A stretch of 64,000 nt of DNA, from assembly GCF_016482825.1 (NCBI RefSeq), contig NZ_JAEMNV010000004.1, positions 399,655 through 463,654 on the forward strand, read 5' to 3'. Made by a program: the position numbers and the translations under genes. The notes under the pieces are model-generated. The model was not told where the DNA came from, did no database searches, and saw only the letters and a program-made list of their open reading frames with translations. Positions 34,809 through 43,930 of the stretch are shown here, one piece after another; within the stretch, counting starts at the first letter, position 1, and each line of letters opens with the position of its first letter. Origin of the DNA: Antrihabitans stalagmiti. Its GTDB lineage: Bacteria > Actinomycetota > Actinomycetes > Mycobacteriales > Mycobacteriaceae.

Positions 34809-37313
34809 TCACCGGTCGGACTCGCTGGAGACGACCCGCTGCAGCGCCCGCAGGTCCTCTTCGAGCGATCGGAAGATCCAGTACGTCGCCACGAACGCAA
34901 TGATGCCGCCGACGCACAGGACACGCACCGCAAATATGACACTCGGAATGTCGCCCGGCGGTATGAACGTCACGCCTGCCACACCCAACAACGGAACGGA
35001 CGCGGCGATGGCGAGGTACTGATTGCAACGCCTGTCGAGGTTTTGCAGTTGTCGAGCGTCCGCTCTGCTCGTCTCGCCGTAGGTGAGGAACATCGGGTAG
35101 ATGCTGCGGACGATGTAGAGATTGACGAGGAAAAACGGGTAGGCAACCGCGATCGCGCCGCAGACCACAAGCGAACCGATGAAATGCACGTACGCGTCCG
35201 CGGGAATGTTGCCTGCGACGAGTTGCAGCGTGATCGGGAAGGCGATGCCGGCGATCACCCAGAGTAGGAAGGCAATCGCGACGACGACGTCGCCCATGCG
35301 CAGCGCATCGCGACGAGCGCGAGCAAGAATTTTCGGATCGTAGGTCTTGCCTGCGATCATGCCGCGCGACACCGACAGCACGTACCGACAGATATAGATG
35401 ATCACCGCTGCGCCGAGCGGGAAGAACGTCAGGTTGATGATCTGGGTGATGATCCCGAACTTCAGCTGCGCATCCTCGCTGAGGCGACTGATGATCAACG
35501 TCTGGTTGTGGTGGATGTTGTAGACACTTGCGAGCGCGTTGGGGATGCCCATCGCCAGCGCGATCACCGGAATTGCCCACTTGCGCAGCCGCAGCCGCCA
35601 GCTGTCCGGCGGCGGATCCACCAGGTCGCGGGCTCGGGCGTCCATACAGAGGTCGAGTTGCTGAGCCAACTCCGTCCCCGTCGACCAGCGGTCAGCCCGC
35701 GCGGGAGCCAAACACGTCATCAGGACGCGGCGCAGCGCAGCAGGACAATCGGCGGGCAGATGAGTGCAGGCATCGGCGGCGACGCCGTCGTTTCGCCGTT
35801 CGATCATTCGGTCGAGTGTTGTTGTGTCCCCGCCCTGTACACCCTCGTTGCCGAACGGCTTGTGTCCGGTCAGTAGCTCCCACAGCACGACACCGAGGGA
35901 ATAGATGTCGCTGCGCGTATCGAGTTCGGCGGCACTGCCCGGCCTGCCGGGATGGCACGCGGCCAACTGCTCGGGCGACATGTAGGACAGCGAACCGCCG
36001 AAGTACGCGACAGGGCTGGCACCGGTGACATTGCGACTGAAGCTGATGTTGAAGTCCGCGAGCTTCGGCACACCCTCCGCGGTCAGCAACACGTTGGCAG
36101 GTTTGACGTCGCGGTGCAGCACACCGCGTCCACCCGCGTAGTCCAAGGCGTCGGCGAGCCTGCGGCCCAACCAGGCAACGGTCTCGGGCCACGACAACTG
36201 GGCGATCTCGGCCCGAACACTCGAATCGGTCGGCCGGATTTCGCCCTTCTCCTCCATCGCGGCATCGATCGCGTCGAGCAGAAGCGCACCGGAACGGTTC
36301 GCCTCCGGCGTGGCGCGCACCCACTGCAACACCCCGAGGAGGGTGCCGCCCGGCAGGAACTGCATGTAGAGCAGTTTCAGCTTGCGGTCGGCGATCAGAC
36401 GCTGATCGAAGATGCGGACGATGTAATCGTGGTCCAACTGAGCAAGGGTCTGCGGTTCGGTGCCGTGATCGGCGGACACCTTGACCGCGACGAGCCGCTG
36501 CATCGACCGCTGTCGCGCAAGGAACACCCTGGCGAATGCGCCGCTGCCGAGCACCGTCAGCAGATCGAAGTCGTCGATACTCATCCCGACCTCGATGGTG
36601 TCGAGATCCTCCATGCCGCCGGGTTCGACGAACGCGCCAGCGGCCGCAAGGCTCGGATCCTGATACATGGCGGTACTCGTCGAATCCTCCGTCGCCGCCG
36701 CGAACGTCATCGAATCCATCCCGAGGGCGGTGGATTCATCTGCGTAGGCGGTGTTTTCGACGTAAGCGGTCTTTTCGGCGTAGGCCGTGCGCTCGGCGTA
36801 TGCGGTCGCCTCGTCGGCGACCTCGGTCGGATCACCCGAATACTGTGTCGGTTCGTCGGCGACCTCGGTCGGATCACCCGAGTACTGCGTCGGCTCGTCG
36901 GGCACGGGCGGTCGAGCCAGCACCGTGCTCGTGTCCTCGTCGGTGTTCAGCAGTTGTTTGAGTCGCTGTGCCTGCGCCGGAAATTCGCTGAGGTAGTCGC
37001 GCGGGTCGACGGTCTGGCCACTGTGCCTCCGGATCACGAATTCTTCGTAGATCAGGCTGGCAGGCAGCTCGGCGCGCTCGAGTTCGGGAAACTCGTCACA
37101 GTAGGCGTCGAGGCGCTTGCCGAGGCCGGTCCGCAACCACCGATGCCGCAGGTCGATGCTGATCAGTTCCAGTAGCGCCGTCCGGCGTATCGCTGCGGTG
37201 TCGGGCAGGAAGTTCGCCAGGATCGGTGGCACAGCGGTCGACTCCCACGCGGTGACGAAATCGTCTACGACGCTGGGGTCTGTTGCTGGACTGCCGAGGT
37301 GCTCCGTGCTCAT
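34809..37313 (-). CDS. Membrane-anchored Ser/Thr protein kinase, paralog 2 (repeat linker)
   Basis: 834 aa, same architecture as paralog 1. The N-terminal domain has FLPDTAAIRR, LLELISIDLRHRWL, LIYEEFVIRR and YLSEFPAQAQRL. The kinase domain has [38 protein letters not shown] and YMSPEQL; the C-terminus is polytopic. An expanded linker before the kinase contains two copies of PTQYSGDPTEVADE and four TAYAE-like units, Thr/Tyr-rich and acidic, possible phosphorylation or docking sites. Middle gene of the operon, 2 bp after paralog 3. Confidence 0.88.
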   Translation of the reverse strand: MSTEHLGSPATDPSVVDDFVTAWESTAVPPILANFLPDTAAIRRTALLELISIDLRHRWLRTGLGKRLDAYCDEFPELERAELPASLIYEEFVIRRHSGQTVDPRDYLSEFPAQAQRLKQLLNTDEDTSTVLARPPVPDEPTQYSGDPTEVADEPTQYSGDPTEVADEATAYAERTAYAEKTAYVENTAYADESTALGMDSMTFAAATEDSTSTAMYQDPSLAAAGAFVEPGGMEDLDTIEVGMSIDDFDLLTVLGSGAFARVFLARQRSMQRLVAVKVSADHGTEPQTLAQLDHDYIVRIFDQRLIADRKLKLLYMQFLPGGTLLGVLQWVRATPEANRSGALLLDAIDAAMEEKGEIRPTDSSVRAEIAQLSWPETVAWLGRRLADALDYAGGRGVLHRDVKPANVLLTAEGVPKLADFNISFSRNVTGASPVAYFGGSLSYMSPEQLAACHPGRPGSAAELDTRSDIYSLGVVLWELLTGHKPFGNEGVQGGDTTTLDRMIERRNDGVAADACTHLPADCPAALRRVLMTCLAPARADRWSTGTELAQQLDLCMDARARDLVDPPPDSWRLRLRKWAIPVIALAMGIPNALASVYNIHHNQTLIISRLSEDAQLKFGIITQIINLTFFPLGAAVIIYICRYVLSVSRGMIAGKTYDPKILARARRDALRMGDVVVAIAFLLWVIAGIAFPITLQLVAGNIPADAYVHFIGSLVVCGAIAVAYPFFLVNLYIVRSIYPMFLTYGETSRADARQLQNLDRRCNQYLAIAASVPLLGVAGVTFIPPGDIPSVIFAVRVLCVGGIIAFVATYWIFRSLEEDLRALQRVVSSESDR
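36720..36905 (-). repeat. In-frame repeats in the linker of kinase paralog 2
   Basis: Two near-identical 42-nt units encode PTQYSGDPTEVADE; four adjacent shorter units encode TAYA-E/D. Their near-identity at DNA level shows recent expansion. All keep the reading frame. Confidence 0.8.
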
Positions 37314-37315
37314 GG

Positions 37316-39592
37316 TCAAGGTATCTGTTCCGAGGTGTTCGACGTGACGCCCTCCAGTGCGTTCAGGTCGGCTTCGACCTTCCTGAACAGCCAGTAGACG
37401 CCGATGAACGCAATGACACCGCCGATGCACAGGATGCGTACAGCGACGATAACCGAACCTATTTCGTCGAGTGGGACGAATGTCGCACCTGCCACCGCAA
37501 CCAGCGGGACCGCAGCCGAAAGCGCGAGGTAGCGAATGCCTCGACGGTGCAGGCCGACCATCACTGTCGAATCCTTGCCGCTGACCTCACCGTGTGGCAG
37601 AAACGTCGGGTAGAGGCAGCGGACCGCGTAGAACGCAACGAGAAAGTACGGGTACGAGACGGCAATGGCAGCGCACACGACGATCGACGCGAAGAAGTAG
37701 ACGTAGTCGCGCTGTGACAGATCACCGATCACGATCGCCATCGTCACGGCCCAGCCGATACCGAAGCTGATCCACACGCCGAAGAGGATGGCCGTGACGC
37801 GGTCGCCGAGCAGCAGCGCATCGCTACGCGCACGGGCGAGGATGTCGGGCGGATAGGTCTTGCCGTGTTTGAGCCCGTGCGGGACAAGAACGAGGTAGCG
37901 ACGCATGTAGAGGATGAGCAGGGCGCCGATGGGAAACGACACCACGGTCACGACGAACCAGATGACATCGAAGCGGTGTTGGGCTGCTTCGTCGAGTTTG
38001 CCGGCGACCAGTGCACTCACGATGAAGTAGTTCAAGTACGCGGCGAGTGCGTTCGGTACGACCACGCCGAGTTCCATGATGAGAATCGACCATGGACGCA
38101 GTTTGAAGCGCCAACTTCCCGGTGGTGGATCGACGAGATCTCGGGCGCGCGCGTCCAGACACAGATCCAATTGCTGTGCCAGTTCGGCGCCCGTCGCCCA
38201 GCGGTCGTCGCGCTCGGGTGCGAGGCAGCGCAACAGCACTCGGCGCAGCGTCGCGGGGGTGTTGGCAGGCAGGTCGGCGAGCATCTCGTCCGACACACCG
38301 GAGCGGCGATGGAGGAGCAACGCGTCGAGTGTGGTCCGATCGCCCGGCAGCGCCCTACCCGGGGTGTTTTCGGCGGCGATTCTGTTGTCAGGGAACGGTT
38401 TTCTCCCCGTCAGCAGTTCCCAAAGGACGACCCCGAGTGAATAGATATCACTGCGGGTATCCAATTCTGCTGCGGTGGAGGGATTGTCGGGATGGCAGGC
38501 TTCGAGTTGCTCGGGCGACATGTAGGACAGCGAGCCACCGAAGTAGGCGATCGGGCTCGCACCGTCGACGTTTCGGTTGTAGCTGATGTTGAAGTCCGCG
38601 AGTTTGGGAATACCCTCCGCGGTCAGCAATACGTTGGCGGGCTTGATGTCTCGGTGCAGCACCAAGTGGTTGTGCGCGTAATCGAGTGCCTCGGCGAGCC
38701 GGCGGCCCAGCCAGGCAACCGTCTCGGGCCAGGTCAGGGTGGCCAGCTCGTCGCGTGCTGTGGAGTCGGCGGGGCGGATCTCGCCACGGTCGACAAGGAC
38801 GCTGTCGATGACGTCCAGCAGCAGTTGGCCACTACGAAGTTCGGCAGGCGTCTGTCGGATGCGGTGCAGTACGCCGAGCAGCGTCCCACCCGGAACGTAT
38901 TGCATGTAGAGCAATTTGAGACCGCGGTCGCTCACTACCCGCTGATCGAAGACCCGGACGATGTAGTCGTGGTCGAGTTGCGCGAGCGTCTGTGGTTCGG
39001 TGCCGTGATCCTCGGAAATCTTGACCGCGACGAGCCGTTGCATCGACCGCTGCCTCGCCAGGAAGACCCGTGCGAATGCACCACTGCCGAGACCGGTGAG
39101 CAGATCGAATTCGTCGACCCGCTGACCGACCTCGACGTATTCGAGCGCATCGGGAACCCGGACCGCGTTCGTGACTGCATCGGTGCCGACCTCGGTTCGC
39201 GCTGCGACAGTTCGGGTGTCCTCCGCGGCGTCGAGCATGGCCGCCAATTGCCGCGCCTGAGCTGGGTATTCACGCAGGTAGGAGAGTTCGTCCACAACGT
39301 CGCCGCTGCGTCGGCGGAGTTGCACCTCTTCGTAGATCAACGTCGCGGGCAACCTGTCGGCACGTAACTCCGGGTAGTCGACGCAATAGTCGGTGAGCCG
39401 TTTGGGGAGTCGTGCATGCAACCAGCGGTGTTCGAGATCGATTCTGATCAGGTCGATGAGTGCGACACGACGGATCGCTTCGGCGTCGGGGAGGTAGGCG
39501 TCGAAATCGGGTGGCCGACCCGTCGATTCCCACTCCGCGGTGAATCGATCGGCGACATACGGTGGTACGACCGTGTGCTCAGCCTGTGTCAT
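37316..39592 (-). CDS. Membrane-anchored Ser/Thr protein kinase, paralog 3 (DFN variant)
   Basis: 758 aa; first gene of the kinase operon. The N-terminal domain (YLPDAEAIRRVALIDLIRIDLEHRWL, YPEL, LIYEEVQLRRRSGDVV, YLREYPAQARQL) is the best match to the shared module. The kinase domain carries [47 protein letters not shown] and [20 protein letters not shown]. The C-terminal polytopic domain has an internal FLPHGEVS-type loop also found in the paralogs. Divergent from the amidase across 112 bp. Input signal and substrates unknown. Confidence 0.88.
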   Translation of the reverse strand: MTQAEHTVVPPYVADRFTAEWESTGRPPDFDAYLPDAEAIRRVALIDLIRIDLEHRWLHARLPKRLTDYCVDYPELRADRLPATLIYEEVQLRRRSGDVVDELSYLREYPAQARQLAAMLDAAEDTRTVAARTEVGTDAVTNAVRVPDALEYVEVGQRVDEFDLLTGLGSGAFARVFLARQRSMQRLVAVKISEDHGTEPQTLAQLDHDYIVRVFDQRVVSDRGLKLLYMQYVPGGTLLGVLHRIRQTPAELRSGQLLLDVIDSVLVDRGEIRPADSTARDELATLTWPETVAWLGRRLAEALDYAHNHLVLHRDIKPANVLLTAEGIPKLADFNISYNRNVDGASPIAYFGGSLSYMSPEQLEACHPDNPSTAAELDTRSDIYSLGVVLWELLTGRKPFPDNRIAAENTPGRALPGDRTTLDALLLHRRSGVSDEMLADLPANTPATLRRVLLRCLAPERDDRWATGAELAQQLDLCLDARARDLVDPPPGSWRFKLRPWSILIMELGVVVPNALAAYLNYFIVSALVAGKLDEAAQHRFDVIWFVVTVVSFPIGALLILYMRRYLVLVPHGLKHGKTYPPDILARARSDALLLGDRVTAILFGVWISFGIGWAVTMAIVIGDLSQRDYVYFFASIVVCAAIAVSYPYFLVAFYAVRCLYPTFLPHGEVSGKDSTVMVGLHRRGIRYLALSAAVPLVAVAGATFVPLDEIGSVIVAVRILCIGGVIAFIGVYWLFRKVEADLNALEGVTSNTSEQIP

Positions 39593-39704
39593 TGCGTGTC
39601 ATGACCGTGGGTTCTCGCATTCCGGCGTCGTCCGGGAGGCATGAAGAATGATAACTTGCGGCACGACACTCCTGCCTTCGTGGAGCGCTCGGAAGGTGAC
39701 CGCA

Positions 39705-41063
39705 ATGTCGATCGAGGACCGAAATCAGGACCGATACGCCGCCGTGACAATTGCGGAGGACTGCCGATCCGGCCGTGCCGATCCCGTCGACGTCGTCCGG
39801 CGAGCGCTGGAGAACATCGCAGAACGAGACGGCGAGATCGGTGCATTCGTCGCTGTCCGCACCGATAGAGCGCTCGCGGAAGCTGCGGCGCTCGCGGACC
39901 GCAGTGGTTCGGAATCCTTACCGCTGTACGGAGTTCCGATTGCAGTCAAGGACAATCTGCCGGTTGCGGGTGAGCCGATGCTGTCCGGCTCGCGCGCGGG
40001 AAGCAACGTGCCGTCGGCTGCCGATCACGAAGTCGTCGCACGACTGCGAGCGGCAGGGGCCGTCGTCGTCGGCCTGACCGCGATGCCGGAGCTCGGTGCC
40101 TGGGGTGTGACGGACCGTCCCGGTGTGATCACCAGGAACCCGTGGAACCTCGAGCGCACCGCGGGCGGGTCGTCCGGTGGCAGTGCTGCCGCTGTCGCCG
40201 CAGGCATGGTGCCCGTCGCGCAGGGCAACGACGGACTCGGCTCGATCAGAAGTCCGGCCGCGTGCTGCGGACTGGTCGGCGTCAAACCCGGGTTCGGTCT
40301 GGTGCCGGCAGGCATCGGCGGCAACGACTGGTACGGAATGGCCGAAAACGGTCCGCTTGCAACAACAGTCGCCGACGCAGCGCTGGTCCTGTCGGTCATG
40401 GCCGATCAGCCCGAGCTCGCGACGATAGGACATCCGGGAAAGCTGAAGATCGGTCTCGCGGTCGGATCGCCGTCGCCGATCGTCCGCGTAGACCGGCACT
40501 GGACAGCAGCCGCGCGGACGGCGGCGGGCGTGTTCGTCTCGGCGGGGCACCTGGTGCAGACGACCGCACTGCCGTATCCGAAGAACCCCGTCGGTGAGAT
40601 CGCGCGTTGGACCGCCTCGACCGCGCTCGATGCGCGAGACCTCGATCGCACGCAGTTGCAGAAGCGGTCGCGCTGGCATGTGCGCCTTGGCAAAGCCGTA
40701 ACGCGGCTCGGACTGGTCAGGTCCGCACAGTCGGATCGTCTCGACAACAATTTGCGCGAATTCTTCGCCGAATTCGACGTCGTGCTCACGCCGATGCTGG
40801 CGCAATCGCCTCCGAAGGCCGAAGCGTTCAGCGAAAAATCGTGGCTGTCGAACATGTTCGCGAGCATTCGATATGCGCCCTACGCGGCACTGTGGAACGT
40901 GTCGGGCTATCCCGCGGCAAGTGTCCCGATCGGCATACACCCTGTCACCGGGACGCCGCTCGCTGTCCAGATTGCGGCGGCACCCGGCCGAGAAGCCGTC
41001 ATTCTCGCCCTCGCCGCGCAGTTGGAACAACGCCGGCCGTGGGCTCGTCTTGCGCCAGACTGA
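39705..41063 (+). CDS. Amidase signature-family hydrolase
   Basis: 452 aa. The Ser-cisSer-Lys triad is visible: Lys in PIAVKDNLPV, cis-Ser in TAGGSSGGSAAAVAAGM and the nucleophile in GLGSIRSPAACCGLVG. It hydrolyses an amide bond to acid plus ammonia; substrate unknown. GatA is unlikely, since no gatB/C are near and the C-terminal region differs. The internal ATG followed by SIEDRNQ is chosen as start; the frame extends 57 nt upstream. Confidence 0.85.
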   Translation: MSIEDRNQDRYAAVTIAEDCRSGRADPVDVVRRALENIAERDGEIGAFVAVRTDRALAEAAALADRSGSESLPLYGVPIAVKDNLPVAGEPMLSGSRAGSNVPSAADHEVVARLRAAGAVVVGLTAMPELGAWGVTDRPGVITRNPWNLERTAGGSSGGSAAAVAAGMVPVAQGNDGLGSIRSPAACCGLVGVKPGFGLVPAGIGGNDWYGMAENGPLATTVADAALVLSVMADQPELATIGHPGKLKIGLAVGSPSPIVRVDRHWTAAARTAAGVFVSAGHLVQTTALPYPKNPVGEIARWTASTALDARDLDRTQLQKRSRWHVRLGKAVTRLGLVRSAQSDRLDNNLREFFAEFDVVLTPMLAQSPPKAEAFSEKSWLSNMFASIRYAPYAALWNVSGYPAASVPIGIHPVTGTPLAVQIAAAPGREAVILALAAQLEQRRPWARLAPD

Positions 41064-41067
41064 GAGA

Positions 41068-41145
41068 GGCCGCTCCGCGGCTCGTGAGTCTTTTTGGTGG
41101 TTCCGCCCTCCGAAAAGACTCACGAGCGGCGCAGCCGCCTTATCC
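41068..41145. repeat. Inverted-repeat intergenic element, copy 4
   Basis: CTCGTGAGTCTTTTTGG (41081-41097) pairs with CGAAAAGACTCACGAG (41111-41126), then comes GCGGCGCAGCCGCC. It lies between the convergent amidase and TetR genes. The TetR gene's last residues (RRLRRS) and TGA are encoded by the element. Confidence 0.8.
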
Positions 41146-42322
41146 CGAATATGTCTGCACCGATCGAGATCAGCGCCGTCGGCACAGTTGGATTCGTCGA
41201 CGGCAACGACACGATCTCGTTGATCATGATTTGCACGGCCTGAACACGTAGTCGTGCACGTGCGTAGTCGAGTTCGGGATGGATCAGCCGGAGCAGATGT
41301 ACCCACTCGGCGATGTAGGAGTGCTGAGCGTTGCGGGCACGAGTGCGTTCGGCTTCCGGAAGATGCATCGTCTCGGAAACGATCAGCGTGGTGATGTGGG
41401 GGTTGTCGGAGAAGGTGGTGCAGTAACCGACGAGTAGTCGGTGCAGGCCGTCTTGCGGATCGCGCGCCGCAGCGAAGGCCCTGTTCATCTCGAGCTGCAG
41501 ATACTCGTCACCTCGAAAAATGGCCGCCGCGAGGATGTCCGATTTGTTCGGGAAGTGGTTGTAGACACTCGGTCCGGCCATACCGACGCAAGCTCCGATG
41601 TCGTCGACACTCACGCTCGAGTAGCCGTTCGTCGCGAACAGCCGAGTGGCTTCGGCGAGAATGGCCTCGCGCCGTGATCGCGCGGTCAGCGCTCCAGCGG
41701 TTTGCGCGATCACACCGGTCGACCGCTCGCCAACCCGCGGAATCCGAGCGGTCAGCACGGAGGAGACGAGATCGCTCAGCACCGTAACGAATTCGGGCTC
41801 CGGAAGCGAAACACCGTGGAAGGAAATGCTGTTCGCGACGGCAAGTGCGCACTTGGCGAGGAAGTCTGCTTCGGCAGAACCGAGGTCTCCCCGCGTGCGG
41901 ACGATCGCGGCAGCGACCCGACCTTCGATTCGACGCGTTTCCGCGCGCATCGCCTTGCGCTCGGCCGGTAACAGGTGGCGCGCTTCGCGGCGCCACAGCA
42001 CGCCAACGCCGCGGTAGTCCACAGCGGCCGCTGCCAGCACTGTTGCGATGTCGACCGACTCGTCGGATTCTGCCGCGGTCAGCGAGGCAGCGAGCTTGGC
42101 GAGCGCGGCCGAGACGACCGTCGCAAGTAGGTCCTGCTTTCCACGGAAGTGCCGGTACAGAGCCGACGGACCGATTGCGACCGCTGCCGCGACATCGCTC
42201 ATTCCCACATCGGCAAAGCCGTTGCGGTAGAACAAGTCCGCGGCAGCGTCGACGATGAGCTGGCGGCGGTTGGCGGGCCGTGTGCCCCGAAGCGGACCGA
42301 CCGCTTCGGGATCGGTCGTCAT
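41120..42322 (-). CDS. Tandem-domain TetR-family regulator
   Basis: 400 aa containing two complete TetR units in one chain. The first HTH is at about 19-65 (IVDAAADLFYRNGFADVGMSDVAAAVAIGPSALYRHFRGKQDLL), the second at about 212-258 (ILAEATRLFATNGYSSVSVDDIGACVGMAGPSVYNHFPNKSDIL), each followed by its own ligand domain. Such fusions can act as a single-chain dimer. Last gene of the acyl-CoA operon, so probably its regulator, responding to an acyl-CoA. ATG chosen by TetR-like N-terminal spacing. Confidence 0.87.
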   Translation of the reverse strand: MTTDPEAVGPLRGTRPANRRQLIVDAAADLFYRNGFADVGMSDVAAAVAIGPSALYRHFRGKQDLLATVVSAALAKLAASLTAAESDESVDIATVLAAAAVDYRGVGVLWRREARHLLPAERKAMRAETRRIEGRVAAAIVRTRGDLGSAEADFLAKCALAVANSISFHGVSLPEPEFVTVLSDLVSSVLTARIPRVGERSTGVIAQTAGALTARSRREAILAEATRLFATNGYSSVSVDDIGACVGMAGPSVYNHFPNKSDILAAAIFRGDEYLQLEMNRAFAAARDPQDGLHRLLVGYCTTFSDNPHITTLIVSETMHLPEAERTRARNAQHSYIAEWVHLLRLIHPELDYARARLRVQAVQIMINEIVSLPSTNPTVPTALISIGADIFGIRRLRRS

Positions 42323-42344
42323 GGTCGGCCAACCCCGAGCGAGG

Positions 42345-43892
42345 TCAGGAGACCTGATTTGCGGCTGTATCCCAATACTGTTTGCGCAGTTCGCGTTTGA
42401 GAATCTTTCCGGCACCCGACATCGGCAGTGCCTCGACGAATTCGACGCTGCGTGGTGACTTGTAGCCTGCGATCAACGATTTGCAATGCGCCCGGATCTC
42501 TTCTTCGGTCGCCGAGGTTTCGGGCAGCAGCACGACGACGGCGTGTACCCGTTCGCCCCACTCCGCGTCCGGTACGCCGATCACCGCACACGAGGCAACC
42601 GCCGGATGGCCCGCGAGTGCGTTCTCCACCTCGGCCGAATAGACGTTCTCACCGCCGGTGATGATCATGTCCTTGATGCGGTCGACGATGAACACGTAGC
42701 CGTTCTCGTCCATACGGCCGCCATCGCCGGTGTGCATCCAGCCGTCGCGGATTGCGGCGGCCGTATCTGCAGGACGGTTCCAGTAGCCGAGCATGACGCT
42801 GTCGCCACGAACGACGACCTCGCCGACCGCACCCCTGTCGACCTCGTTGTCGTCCGGATCCACGATCTTGACTTCGACGTGCGGAGCAGCGCGCCCGGCA
42901 GCGCGACGCAGTGCCGGGTTGTCGTGATCTTCTGGCTGGAGAAGTGTTGCGACGGGCGACAATTCGGTCATGCCGTAAGCCTGCGTGAACCCCGCGGACG
43001 GGAACACCTTGCGTGCCCGTTCCAGTAGTGCCACCGAGATCGGGGACGCCCCGTACACGAGGTGGTCGAGCGAGGACAGGTCGAAATCGGCAATCGCGGG
43101 ATCGTCGACGAGCATCTGGATCATCGTCGGTACCAGCAGCGCATCGGTCGCCGCGTGCTCCGCGATCGCCTTCATGACACCTGCGGGTGTGAACATCGGC
43201 ACGATGACGTGTGTCGAACCGACGAGGTTGCCTGCCGTCCACGAGGCGATGTCTGCGAGGTGGAACATCGGAGCCGCGTGCAGCAGCCGTCCCGACGCCG
43301 AAATGAACTGTCCCGAAGCGAGACTGCCGATCGCCGACGTCAGCAGGTTCGTGTGGCTCAACATGACGCCCTTGGGATGGCCGGTGGTGCCGCCGGTGTA
43401 GAAGACGCCGACAAGTTCGCCGTCGCCGGTACGGGTGTCCTCGATCGGATCGTTGCCCGAAACGAGGTCTTCGTAGGAGAGCGCCCCGTCCGGTACAGCG
43501 CCTTCACCACAGAAGACGATGGTCGCCAAACCGGGAAACTGTTGCCGCAGAGCGGGGATCATCGGGGCGAAGGTGTCGTCGACGAACAGGATTCGGGTGT
43601 CGGACTCGACGAGGGAGTAGGAAATTTCCGCAGGACTCCAGCGGATGTTCACCGGATTCACCGCAGCGCCGATCCACGGCACTGCGAACAGGTACTCGTG
43701 ATAGCGATCGGAGTTCAGTGCCAGGATGCCGACCCGGTCGCCATGTGCGACGCCGAGCGACGAAAGAGCACCTGCCAATCGTGCGATCCGGTCGGCGGAT
43801 TCGGCGAACGTCCGCGTGCGATCGCCGAAGATCGTCGCCGGGCGGTCAGGCTGCTGCTGGACGTTTCGGTGCAGTGATTGTGTCAAATACAT
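42345..43892 (-). CDS. Acyl-CoA synthetase (ANL superfamily)
   Basis: 515 aa. Adenylation motifs are FYTGGTTGHPKGVMLSH, QAYGMTELSP and GDGGRMDENGYVFIVDRIKDMIITGGENVYSAEVE, with the C-terminal Lys in PMSGAGKILKRELR. It activates a carboxylic acid to acyl-CoA via acyl-AMP, feeding the dehydrogenase, hydratase, SDR and thiolase of the same operon. AAGGA 7 bases before the ATG. Substrate chain length not visible. Confidence 0.9.
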   Translation of the reverse strand: MYLTQSLHRNVQQQPDRPATIFGDRTRTFAESADRIARLAGALSSLGVAHGDRVGILALNSDRYHEYLFAVPWIGAAVNPVNIRWSPAEISYSLVESDTRILFVDDTFAPMIPALRQQFPGLATIVFCGEGAVPDGALSYEDLVSGNDPIEDTRTGDGELVGVFYTGGTTGHPKGVMLSHTNLLTSAIGSLASGQFISASGRLLHAAPMFHLADIASWTAGNLVGSTHVIVPMFTPAGVMKAIAEHAATDALLVPTMIQMLVDDPAIADFDLSSLDHLVYGASPISVALLERARKVFPSAGFTQAYGMTELSPVATLLQPEDHDNPALRRAAGRAAPHVEVKIVDPDDNEVDRGAVGEVVVRGDSVMLGYWNRPADTAAAIRDGWMHTGDGGRMDENGYVFIVDRIKDMIITGGENVYSAEVENALAGHPAVASCAVIGVPDAEWGERVHAVVVLLPETSATEEEIRAHCKSLIAGYKSPRSVEFVEALPMSGAGKILKRELRKQYWDTAANQVS

Positions 43893-43930
43893 TGCTGTTC
43901 CTTCGGGTTCGGATTCTTGGCGTGGGTGCG

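Noticed and set aside
39705-41063. Amidase as GatA of the amidotransferase
   Set aside because: No gatB or gatC nearby, and the C-terminal region differs from GatA.
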